Part shown: positions 8,375 to 16,191 of the stretch, piece after piece
How positions within the stretch are numbered: position 1 is the first letter of the stretch
Layout: each line of letters begins with the position of its first letter
Assembly (NCBI RefSeq): GCF_003989665.1
Contig: NZ_RZIJ01000024.1
Span: 36,220 to 100,219, forward strand
DNA: 64,000 nt
Source of the DNA: Azospirillum doebereinerae
Lineage (GTDB): Bacteria; Pseudomonadota; Alphaproteobacteria; Azospirillales; Azospirillaceae
Reading direction: 5' to 3'
The notes under the pieces: generated by a model
What the model was told of the DNA's origin: nothing
Database searches by the model: none
Seen by the model: the letters and a program-made list of their open reading frames with translations, nothing else
Program-made: the position numbers and the translations under genes

Positions 8375-9044
8375 GCGGCGTCCCGGGCGTCGTGCTGGGG
8401 ATCCCGGCGGACGGCGTCGGGGACGCGATCCCTTCGATGAATCCGTGAATGAGCAGTTTCAGCGATTCCAGAGACGAAACTCCCATCAGCAAGGCTATGT
8501 AGCCGCGGATGCTGCGGCTGCGGATCGAAAAGTCGATGTAGAGAAAGAGCACGAGGTCGTCGGCGTTCCCGGTCTTATCCTTAAGAATGTTTGCCCCGTT
8601 GCCGCGCAGCACGGCGGGCAGCGAGATCGACAGCTGGTCCTTCAACGTGTTGGCGATGACGACGAGGCATCCGTTCAGGATGATGTTGCCGATCTCCGCC
8701 AGCGCGTCCTGTTCCAGATCGACGATCTCGGCCAGGGTCAACTCGCTGCCCAGAACCGCGCGGGCGAGCTCCAGGCTGTTGACCTCGGGAAAGATCAGCA
8801 GCGCCCGGCCGGCGAAGGAGCCGCGGAACTCCTGCTCCACCGCGACGAGGCCGGAGCGCTCGCGGGTGACCAGGAATTCCGTCGCGGCCTCGCGGCTGAC
8901 GATGTCGACCGACGGCACCGACAGGAGAACCTGGTCGGACACCATGCGGCTGAGATGGGTCGCGGCCCGGCCGACGCCCATGTTCACCAGCTCGGTCAGC
9001 GCGTCGCGCTCAAGATCGGTCAATTCCACCATACGCGGCGCCAA
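8355..9044 (-). CDS. CheC-like chemotaxis phosphatase family protein
   Basis: A 229-residue protein with the two CheC/CheX active-site motifs of the D/E-x3-E-x2-N type: LTELVNMGVGRAATHL near residue 20 and ALAEIGNIILN near residue 115. CheC proteins dephosphorylate CheY-P or interact with receivers. The linked kinase and stand-alone receiver make the receiver at 6075-6479 the natural target. The TTG at 9044 has AGGA about four bases upstream; the ATG at 9032 is an equally possible start and would remove four residues. A C-terminal Pro/Ser/Thr-rich tail of about 20 residues follows the conserved fold. Confidence 0.85.
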   Translation of the reverse strand: MAPRMVELTDLERDALTELVNMGVGRAATHLSRMVSDQVLLSVPSVDIVSREAATEFLVTRERSGLVAVEQEFRGSFAGRALLIFPEVNSLELARAVLGSELTLAEIVDLEQDALAEIGNIILNGCLVVIANTLKDQLSISLPAVLRGNGANILKDKTGNADDLVLFLYIDFSIRSRSIRGYIALLMGVSSLESLKLLIHGFIEGIASPTPSAGIPSTTPGTPHGSDPV

Positions 9045-9205
9045 AGTCCTTCATGTCCAGCGCCGCCCTGGTGGGGCGCGTGACGGATGTTGCGACAAGT
9101 GCGCGGGAAAAAGCACGCTCGTCAACGGCATATAGCAATACGGCGGAGCCATAGGCGGTTCCGCCGCACTCCAAAGATCATAACATTTTCAAGAAAAGCC
9201 GGCCC

Positions 9206-9538
9206 TCAGCCCCGCTCGTCGAAAGGGAAGGGGTGCCGTTCCCGCGTCGGAGACGTCCGGCGGTCGTGCGGGCACGGGTAGCGCCGGCAGGTGCGGCGGT
9301 ACAGCTCCGTCAGGCGCAGGGTGGCCGATTCGTCGGCGCGGCGCCGGGCGTCGGTCAGCGTGTCCCACACCATCTGGCGCATGGCCGCGTGGCCCCAGGG
9401 CTCGCGCAGCATTTCGGCCCCGCGCGCGGCGGCCTCCTCCAGGGTCAGGTGTTCGTGCTTGGCGATGACGGCGATCTCGTCCTGCGCCAGACAATTCGTC
9501 CCGGGTGCGCGCGGCTCCCGCAGCTCCAGTACCGGCAT
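9206..9538 (-). CDS. Conserved hypothetical protein
   Basis: A 110-residue protein from the ATG at 9538, preceded by AGGGAG. It is hydrophilic, with no signal peptide or membrane segment. The central part (IAVIAKHEHLTLEEAAARGA) looks helical, and the C-terminal third is Arg-rich with two Cys residues (RRTCRRYPCPHDRR). I do not recognise a family. It is separated by about 170 bp from the CheC-like gene upstream of the kinase and lies divergent to the DUF2076 gene. Confidence 0.6.
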   Translation of the reverse strand: MPVLELREPRAPGTNCLAQDEIAVIAKHEHLTLEEAAARGAEMLREPWGHAAMRQMVWDTLTDARRRADESATLRLTELYRRTCRRYPCPHDRRTSPTRERHPFPFDERG

Positions 9539-9832
9539 GGTTTTCTCCCTAGGATTTGAAGCGATGGATCGCCGTCTTGCGCGGCGATTTGGAGCCGTGA
9601 CGAATCCATTCGGGCGGTTCTTGCCCGTATTCGCGGCTATCCTTGGAGAGTAGCGGCAATTCCAGGGGGTCCGCAATAAACGGAAGGTCGCAGTACCGAA
9701 GCGCCGAGCCTCGTTCGCCCGACATAGGCGCCACCGGATAGGCCGGAGATCTTGTTTCCCGGCGCGCGGCGGAACACATTGGGGTTGCGGACGGCCCTTC
9801 GCGCCAGCCGCCGGTGTTCAGGAGAGACGACG

Positions 9833-10639
9833 ATGACCCCCGACGAACGCAGCCTTCTGTCCGACCTGTTCCGCCATCTGCGCGAGGTGGAGAACCAGCC
9901 GCGCGACGCGGAGGCGGAGGCCTTCATCCGCCAGTCCGTGCAGGGCCAGCCCCTGTCCGCCTATTACATGGCGCAGACCGTCCTGGTGCAGCAGCAGGCG
10001 CTGACCGCGGCCCAGACCCGGATCGAGGATCTGGAGCGCCAGGTGAAGGAGGCGCAGAGCCGCGCGGCCCAGCCCGCCCCGGCCGCGTCCGGCGGCAGCT
10101 TCCTGTCCAACGCGCTGGGTCTGGGGCGCAGCCCGTGGGGCGCCCCCCGCGGCGAGGAGCCGCGCCCGGCGCCGCAGGCCCAGCCGCAGCCGTCCCGCAG
10201 CCCCTGGGCCGCGCCGCAGCCGCAAGCGCAGCCGAACTACGCGCCGCCTCCCGGCTTCGGCCAGCCGCCGGGCTATCCCGGCGGCTATCCCCAGCAATCC
10301 GGCTTCGCCCCGCAACGCGGCGGCGGCTTCCTGGCCGGAGCCGCGCAGACGGCGGCGGGCGTCGCCGGCGGCATGCTGGCGGCGAGCGCCATCTCCTCGA
10401 TGCTGAGCCATTCGCCGGGCCCCTTCGGCGAGGCGGCGGCGGCCGTGGCCAGCGCTCCGGCGGCCGGGGAGACCATCATCAACAACTTCTACGGCGACGG
10501 CGCCGCGCCGCAATCCCACGACGTGGCGCACCAGCAGGACGCCGATCCCCAGAGCGCCGACTTCCAGAACGCCGACTACCAGAGCGACGACGCGTCCTTC
10601 GACGGCGGCGGGGACGGCGGCGACGATTCCTGGGTGTGA
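9833..10639 (+). CDS. DUF2076 family protein
   Basis: A 268-residue protein whose first 80 residues match DUF2076 (MTPDERSLLSDLFRHLREVE, then a helical QTRIEDLERQVKEAQ stretch). A Pro/Gln-rich low-complexity region follows (about 85-180), then a Gly/Ala-rich hydrophobic segment (about 185-215) and an acidic Asp-rich tail. This order is typical of the family, whose function is unknown. The start ATG has AGGAG eight bases upstream; an in-frame extension to 9752 lacks support. Confidence 0.85.
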   Translation: MTPDERSLLSDLFRHLREVENQPRDAEAEAFIRQSVQGQPLSAYYMAQTVLVQQQALTAAQTRIEDLERQVKEAQSRAAQPAPAASGGSFLSNALGLGRSPWGAPRGEEPRPAPQAQPQPSRSPWAAPQPQAQPNYAPPPGFGQPPGYPGGYPQQSGFAPQRGGGFLAGAAQTAAGVAGGMLAASAISSMLSHSPGPFGEAAAAVASAPAAGETIINNFYGDGAAPQSHDVAHQQDADPQSADFQNADYQSDDASFDGGGDGGDDSWV

Positions 10640-10675
10640 GGCGCGGTCGGGGCGAACCCGAAGCCTGAGGCGTGC

Positions 10676-10714
10676 CATGGCCGCGTGGATCGGAACCGTC
10701 TCCACGCGGCCATG
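10676..10714. terminator. Perfect 14-bp hairpin between DUF2076 and PRC-barrel genes
   Basis: CATGGCCGCGTGGA (10676-10689) and TCCACGCGGCCATG (10701-10714) pair perfectly around an 11-base loop. The right arm is not followed by a T-run, so simple intrinsic termination is uncertain. It could equally be a stabilising hairpin in the leader of the PRC-barrel gene, which starts 34 bp later. Confidence 0.5.
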
Positions 10715-10747
10715 TTGAGTCAAGGGCAACAACCCAAGGATCCAGCG

Positions 10748-11146
10748 ATGAACATGAAGCACGTCCTTGCAACGGTGGTGGCTCTCGGACTGGGCGGAGC
10801 GGGAAGCGCGCTTGCGCAGCAGAGCGCCGCGATCCCCGGAGCCGCCGGCGACTACCGGGAAGTCAAAGACGACAAGCTTGTGGTTCCAGGCTTCAACCTC
10901 ACGGTCGACCAGATCGACGACATGAACGTCATGGGGGCGAACAACGCCAAGATCGGCGAGGTCGAAGAGGTGCTGATGAACGCCGCCGGGCAACCGGTCG
11001 CCGTGGTGGTCGACGTGGAAAACAGCGTGGGCATCGGCGATAAGGAGGTCGTCGTCGGGCTGGATCAATTGCGTTTGGATGGAGGGACCCTGGTCACGGC
11101 CCTGTCCAACGGGCAGATCGCCGCCTTGCCGACGTGGCATGACTGA
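10748..11146 (+). CDS. Exported PRC-barrel domain protein
   Basis: A 132-residue protein. The start MNMKHVLATVVALGLGGAGS opens a Sec signal peptide ending at ALA-QQ. The mature part has a PRC-barrel-like fold: DDMNVMGANNAKIGEVEEVLMN, then PVAVVVDVE and DKEVVVGLDQLRLDG. PRC barrels bind protein or RNA partners in the cytoplasm; exported versions like this one are common in Rhizobiales and Rhodospirillales and are uncharacterised. The ATG at 10748 is chosen over 10685 because only it begins at the signal peptide. Confidence 0.82.
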   Translation: MNMKHVLATVVALGLGGAGSALAQQSAAIPGAAGDYREVKDDKLVVPGFNLTVDQIDDMNVMGANNAKIGEVEEVLMNAAGQPVAVVVDVENSVGIGDKEVVVGLDQLRLDGGTLVTALSNGQIAALPTWHD

Positions 11147-11193
11147 TCGCTTGTCCAGGCAGGATCGCGTCTAGGCAGGATTGCATGGGTGCT

Positions 11194-11320
11194 GCCCCGG
11201 TTGCCCCCACCCTGACCCTCCCCCGCTTCGCAGGGGAAGGGGACCGCCGCCGACCGCCGACGGGCGTCCTACCCCCGCCCCTGCGAAGCGGGGGAGGGAT
11301 GGGGTGGGGGCAACCGGGGC
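11194..11320. repeat. Intergenic palindromic repeat, family B copy 1, overlapping a gene end
   Basis: The left arm 11194-11236 and right arm 11278-11320 are an almost perfect 43-bp inverted repeat (GCCCCGGTTGCCCCCACC and its complement at the ends, CCCCGCTTCGCAGGGG inside). The right arm contains the stop and last 15 or so codons of the ABC gene at 11269-13122. The repeat separates two convergent transcripts and could terminate both. Confidence 0.85.
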
Positions 11321-13122
11321 GGAACGTGCACGATCCGGCTTAGGACGTTCGTGGAAACTTCTGCGGCGGGCCCCGCCGCCGCCTCGCGCAGGGTGACGGC
11401 GCCGTTGGTGCGCTCCAGCACCAGCCTGCGCGTGTGGTAGGCGGCCAGACCGGCGTGGTTGCCGATGGTCAGCACGGTCGCCTCGGGCAGCTCGCGCCCG
11501 ATCAGGTCGAGCAGTTCCGCCTCGCTCTGGGCGTCGAGCGAATCGGTGGCGTCCTCCAGGAAGATCCAGTCGGGGCGGGCGACCAGCAGGCGGGCGAAGC
11601 CCAGCCGCTGGCGTTCGGGCACCGACAGCGCCTCGTCCCAGCGCTCGGGCGTGTCGAGACGCCCGGCCAGATGCTCCAGCCCGACCAAGGTCAGCGCCTT
11701 GGCCGCCTTGGCGGGGCTGACGGTCGCTTCCAATCCGGGATAGGCCAGCACCGCGCGCAGGCCGTCGTAGGGCAGGTAGGGGCGCTCGGGCATGAAGAAG
11801 ACGCGGTTGTCGGTGGGCAGCACGATGCGCCCCCGGCCCCAGGGCCACGCCCGCGCCACCGCGCGGAACAGCCGGTCCGCCGCCGCCGGGTCGCCGACGA
11901 TCAGCACCCGGTCGCCGCGCCGGATCTCCAGGTCGAAGTCGTGGACCACCGCCGTGCCGTCCGGATTGTCGATGGCGACCCCGTGGAAGGACAGCCCGCG
12001 ATGGGCGTCCGAGCGCTCGACCAGAATGTGCCCGGCCTTGCCGGTCTCGTCGTCGAGCCGCTCCAGCGCCTCGTGCAGACTCAACACCCGCTCGACCGAG
12101 GCGCGCCATTCGGCGGCGCGGGCGAGGTTGTCGATGGGCCAGGACAGCGCGCCGACCGTTTGCTGGAACGCCTGCGCCGTCTGCATCAGCACGCCGAGCG
12201 AGATCGTCCCGGCGATGTAGCGCGGCGCCGCCACCAGGATGGGAAAGGCCGCCGACAGCACCGAATAGGTCGCGCTGAACAGCATCATGTGGCCCAGCGC
12301 CCGCGTCTGGCCGTGCCAGCCGGTCTTAACCCCGCCGAACAGGCCGGACAGCCGGCCGCGCTCGGCCGATTCGCTGTGCAGCAGGGCGATGGCCTGCCCG
12401 TTCTCCCGCACCCGCGCCAGCCCGAAGCGGAAATGCGCCTCGAAGCCCTGGCGGCGGTTGACCGCGTCGACCAGCGGCTGCCCGACCAGCAGCGCGATGG
12501 TCGTGCCCACGGCGGCGTAGAGCAGCGCGATGAACAGCAGATGGCCCGGCACCGACAGCTCCGTCCCGAACACGGTCACCGAGATTCGGCCCGACAGCAT
12601 CCACAGGATGTTGGTGAAGCTGATCAGCAGCAGCGCGCAGTAGGTCAGCGAATGGCCGAGGTCGATCGCCATCTCGGTGGTGATGCGGATGTCCTCGGCG
12701 ATGCGGCCGTCGGGGTTGTCGTGGTCGCCCGGCAGATAGGCGATCTGGTGGTGGCGGCCCCGCCGCAGCCAGCCTTCCAGCAGCTTGCGGGTCAGCCAGT
12801 CGCGCCAGCCCAGTTGCAGCCGCCGCTTCACCTTCAGGTGCAGCACCGCGTTGACGATGTTGAAGGCGATGATGACGCCGACCGCCCCGATCATCGTGAC
12901 GAAGCGGTCCATCGAGCGCTGCTCCAGCGCGTCGAACAGCCGCTCGCTCCACAAATTGATCAGCACCGGGACGACGACCTGCCCGATGGTCAGCAGCGCC
13001 AGCGCGGCGGTCAGCAGCCACACCCCCAGCCGTGCCTCCCCCGCCCAATAGCCGCCGGCGAAGCGCAGGAAGCGGCGCGTGAAGCTGGGGCGCGGCTCGC
13101 CGGCTCGGTCGGTCATGTCCAT
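11269..13122 (-). CDS. YddA/SbmA-type ABC exporter with degenerate ATP-binding site
   Basis: A 617-residue fusion of a six-helix membrane domain (about 1-340, ABC_membrane_2 type, with YLPGDHDNPDGRIAEDI, characteristic of the SbmA/BacA/YddA family) and a nucleotide-binding domain (about 380-590). The Walker A position reads IVGDPAAADRLFRAV, so the essential Gly-Lys-Ser/Thr is missing. The signature is LSVPERQRLGFARLL and Walker B is WIFLEDATDSLD. The nucleotides are unambiguous and the flanking frame is continuous, so this is not a frameshift. The last residues (PPHPSPASQGRG) are encoded by a palindromic repeat. The family moves peptides or vitamin B12-like compounds; ATP use here is doubtful. 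Confidence 0.88.
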   Translation of the reverse strand: MDMTDRAGEPRPSFTRRFLRFAGGYWAGEARLGVWLLTAALALLTIGQVVVPVLINLWSERLFDALEQRSMDRFVTMIGAVGVIIAFNIVNAVLHLKVKRRLQLGWRDWLTRKLLEGWLRRGRHHQIAYLPGDHDNPDGRIAEDIRITTEMAIDLGHSLTYCALLLISFTNILWMLSGRISVTVFGTELSVPGHLLFIALLYAAVGTTIALLVGQPLVDAVNRRQGFEAHFRFGLARVRENGQAIALLHSESAERGRLSGLFGGVKTGWHGQTRALGHMMLFSATYSVLSAAFPILVAAPRYIAGTISLGVLMQTAQAFQQTVGALSWPIDNLARAAEWRASVERVLSLHEALERLDDETGKAGHILVERSDAHRGLSFHGVAIDNPDGTAVVHDFDLEIRRGDRVLIVGDPAAADRLFRAVARAWPWGRGRIVLPTDNRVFFMPERPYLPYDGLRAVLAYPGLEATVSPAKAAKALTLVGLEHLAGRLDTPERWDEALSVPERQRLGFARLLVARPDWIFLEDATDSLDAQSEAELLDLIGRELPEATVLTIGNHAGLAAYHTRRLVLERTNGAVTLREAAAGPAAEVSTNVLSRIVHVPPRLPPPHPSPASQGRG

Positions 13123-13209
13123 GGCGGGGTCGGCTTCCGATTATTCCTCCGTATCACCAACGAATGGGTGCTCACGCCCCGAAAGTACAGGGGCAAAGCG
13201 TCGGAAAGC

Positions 13210-14535
13210 TCATTTGTCTCCGCCTTTCGCGACGGAACTCAGGAACCGGTAGCTGTCCTTGGGGGTACGGGCCAGTGTGTCGTAATCGACGCGCACGACG
13301 CCGAAGCGCTTGGACAGCCCGAAGGCCCATTCGAAATTGTCCAGCAGGCTCCAGCACAGATAGCCCTTGACGTTGCAGCCCTCGCGCGCCGCCTGCGCCA
13401 CCGCCTCCAGATGCTCGCGGAAGAACAGCACGCGCTCGTCGTCGTGGATTTGCCCGTCGTCGGCCACCACGTCGTCGTAGGCGCAGCCGTTCTCGGCGAT
13501 GAAGACGGCGGGGTTGGCGTAGTCGGTGCGCAGCTCGGTCAGCAGGTCGTAGAGGCCCTCGGGCTGCACCGGCCACGCCATGCCGGTCCAGCGCCGGCAC
13601 CGCGCCTCGCCCCACCAGACGTCGAAGGGGTGGCCCTCCTCGTGCTTCATCGTCATGCGGGAGTAGTAGTTGATCCCCAGCAGGTCGATGGGGTAGCGGA
13701 TCGCTTCCTCGTCGCCCGGCAGCACGAAGTCGGCCATCGCCTCGGCCAGCAACGGCGGGATTTGCCCGCGCATCACGCCGTCGAGCGACACCCGGTTCCA
13801 CACCGCGTCCCAGCGGGCGGCGGCGGCCACGTCCTCGGGCCTGTCGCTGTCGGGAACGGAGGGTTGCAGGTTCAGCACGGTGCCCAGCGTCAGGCCGGAA
13901 TGCTCCGCCGCGATGGCGCGCAGCGCCGCGCCCTGGGCGAGGTTCTGGTGGTGCAGGGCGCGCAGGATGCCGGTGTCGCCCAGTTGGTGTCCGGGCGCGT
14001 GCTCGCCCGTGCCGTAGCCGTGGATGGCGACGACGTTGGGCTCGTTCAGCATCATCCATTCCTTGACCCGGTCGGCCAGCCGGGCGGCGACGATTCGGGC
14101 GTAGTCGGCGAAGGGGCCGACGACCGCGCGTCCCTGCCAGCCGCCGGCGTCCTCCAGCGGCTGCGGCAGGTCCCAGTGGTAGAGGCAGGCCATCGGGGTG
14201 ATCCCGGCCTCCAGCAGCGCATCGACCAGCCGGTCGTAGAAATCCAGGCCGCGCGGCTCCACGGCGCCGGTGCCGGCGGGAACGATGCGCGGCCACGCGA
14301 TGGAGAAGCGATAGCTGTCGAAGCCCGCCGCCTTCATCAGCGCGATGTCCTCGGGGAAGCGGTGGTAGTGGTCGCAGGCGGTGGCGGCGTTGCTGCCGTC
14401 CTGGATGCGGCCCTGCGCGGTGTAGGTGTCCCACACGCAGGCGCCGCGCCCGTCCGCATCGAGCGCGCCTTCGATCTGATAGGCGGAGGTGGAGGCGCCC
14501 CAGCGGAAACCGGGCGGGAAGGTGAGCGACGTCAT
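13210..14535 (-). CDS. Beta-glucosidase, glycoside hydrolase family 1
   Basis: A 441-residue GH1 enzyme of normal length. The start at ATG 14535 has GGGAGGA upstream and gives the family N-terminus FPPGFRWGASTSAYQIEGA. The acid/base Glu is in LNEPNV (about E165) and the nucleophile Glu in FIAENG (about E348). There is no signal peptide, so it is cytoplasmic and should hydrolyse imported beta-glucosides or cellobiose-like disaccharides. The ABC gene at 11269-13122 follows 87 bp downstream in the same direction. A GH4 glucosidase gene is divergent to it with 193 bp between, suggesting shared control. Confidence 0.95.
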   Translation of the reverse strand: MTSLTFPPGFRWGASTSAYQIEGALDADGRGACVWDTYTAQGRIQDGSNAATACDHYHRFPEDIALMKAAGFDSYRFSIAWPRIVPAGTGAVEPRGLDFYDRLVDALLEAGITPMACLYHWDLPQPLEDAGGWQGRAVVGPFADYARIVAARLADRVKEWMMLNEPNVVAIHGYGTGEHAPGHQLGDTGILRALHHQNLAQGAALRAIAAEHSGLTLGTVLNLQPSVPDSDRPEDVAAAARWDAVWNRVSLDGVMRGQIPPLLAEAMADFVLPGDEEAIRYPIDLLGINYYSRMTMKHEEGHPFDVWWGEARCRRWTGMAWPVQPEGLYDLLTELRTDYANPAVFIAENGCAYDDVVADDGQIHDDERVLFFREHLEAVAQAAREGCNVKGYLCWSLLDNFEWAFGLSKRFGVVRVDYDTLARTPKDSYRFLSSVAKGGDK

Positions 14536-14728
14536 GCGGTTGTCCTCCCGGACAGGATTTCGTTTTTTGTTAGCATGCACCACATTGTCCGGTAGCGCCA
14601 TGCGGGGAACGTCGCCGCGACGCGGTGGCGCAGGGGCTCCGGGGGCATAGCGCCAAGCGGGGGCTGGGCGGCGCCCGCCGGCCGGCGTAGGATCCCAAAC
14701 TGGGCCACCGGCGACGGAGGACAAGGCC

Positions 14729-16012
14729 ATGGCGAACGTCACCAAGATCGTCTTCATCGGGGCCGGCAGCGCCGCCTTCGGTCTCAGCCTGTTCCAGGAT
14801 CTGTTCTCCAGCACCGATCTGGCCGGCAGCACGCTGACGCTGGTCGACACCGATCCGGACGCGCTCGCCCGCATGACGGCGCTGGCGGGGGTACTGAACC
14901 GGCGGGGCGGCGCCGGGCTGATCCTCGAATCCACCACCGACCGCAAGGCGGCGCTGGTGGGGGCCGGCTTCGTGCTGTGCGCCGTCGCCATCGACCGCAA
15001 CCGGCTGTGGAAGCTGGATTTCTCGGTGCCGAAGAAGCATGGGATCCGTCACACGCTGGGGGAGAACGGTGGCCCCGGCGGGCTGTTCTTCACCCTGCGC
15101 ACCTTGCCGCTGATCGTCGACATCGCGCGCGACGTGGAGGCGCTCTGCCCCGACGCCCTGTTCCTCAACCTGTCCAACCCGGAAAGCCGGATCGTGCTGG
15201 GCCTGTCGCGCTGCACGTCGGTGCGGGCGCTGGGGCTGTGCCACGGCATCTTCCTGGCCCGCTGGTTCGTGTGCCAGATCCTGGGCATGCCCGAAAAGGA
15301 GGTCGATGTCTGGGGCGCCGGGCTGAACCATTTCCAATGGCTGACCGCGATCCGCGAGCGCGCCACCGGGCGCGACCTCTACCCGCTGCTGCGCGCGCGC
15401 GAGGCCACCCACGACCCCGCCTTCACCCCCCTGACCCGGCGGATGTTCCGCGCCTTCGGCCTGTGGCCGACCTGCAGCGACGACCACATGGGCGAATACC
15501 TCCCCTATGGCTGGGAGGGCGGGGAGCACGGCTTCGACTTCGACAACGACGAGCGCGGGCGGGTGATCCTGCGCGACCTGATGGACGGCGTGATCGACGG
15601 GACCAAGCCGATCCCGGAGGATTGGACGAAACCCTCCTGGGGCGAGCGGGCCGTCGCGGTGATCGAGGGCGTGCTGCACAACCGGAAGCGCTTCATCGAA
15701 TCCGGCATCGTGGTCAACCGTGGCGTCCTTCCCGGCCTGCCCGACGAACTGGCGGTCGAGGTGCCCTTGATCGCCGACGCGGCGGGGGTGCACCCGGTCT
15801 CGCTCGGACGCCTGCCCGATCCCATCGTCAAGCTGCTGTCGATCCAGGCTGCCGTGCAGCAGGTGGCGGTGGAGGCGGCGCTGCATGGCTCGAAGGAACT
15901 GGCCCTGCAAGCCCTGCTGATCGACCCGGTGATCACCTCCACCGACGCCGCCGTCGCCATACTGGACGAGCTGTGGGAAGCCAACCGGCCCTACATCCGC
16001 CCCTGCCTGTAA
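14729..16012 (+). CDS. NAD- and metal-dependent glycosidase, family 4
   Basis: A 427-residue GH4 protein. The N-terminal Rossmann fold shows KIVFIGAGSAAFG, and TLVDTDP ends the second strand. The metal-binding Cys and His are present in LGLCHG (about C171) and AGLNHF (about H201), and NLSNPESR is the family substrate loop. GH4 enzymes cleave alpha- or beta-linked glycosides by NAD-dependent redox elimination with Mn2+. The sequence resembles the alpha-glucosidase/alpha-galactosidase branch, but linkage specificity is not certain. Cytoplasmic, divergent from the GH1 gene, and 179 bp upstream of glgX. Confidence 0.92.
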   Translation: MANVTKIVFIGAGSAAFGLSLFQDLFSSTDLAGSTLTLVDTDPDALARMTALAGVLNRRGGAGLILESTTDRKAALVGAGFVLCAVAIDRNRLWKLDFSVPKKHGIRHTLGENGGPGGLFFTLRTLPLIVDIARDVEALCPDALFLNLSNPESRIVLGLSRCTSVRALGLCHGIFLARWFVCQILGMPEKEVDVWGAGLNHFQWLTAIRERATGRDLYPLLRAREATHDPAFTPLTRRMFRAFGLWPTCSDDHMGEYLPYGWEGGEHGFDFDNDERGRVILRDLMDGVIDGTKPIPEDWTKPSWGERAVAVIEGVLHNRKRFIESGIVVNRGVLPGLPDELAVEVPLIADAAGVHPVSLGRLPDPIVKLLSIQAAVQQVAVEAALHGSKELALQALLIDPVITSTDAAVAILDELWEANRPYIRPCL

Positions 16013-16191
16013 AACCCTTCTTCAAAGGCCATCCTTCAAAGGCCATCGGGCGGGGCAAGACGCCACGCTTCGCACCCAAAGGATTCACGCCGAAAGAAGC
16101 CGGAACAAGGCCCCCCGCCATGGGTTGAACGCACACCTTCGGGCGCCCACTCTCCGGTGGCGTTCTTTTCAATCGCGGAAAAAGGCGGACC

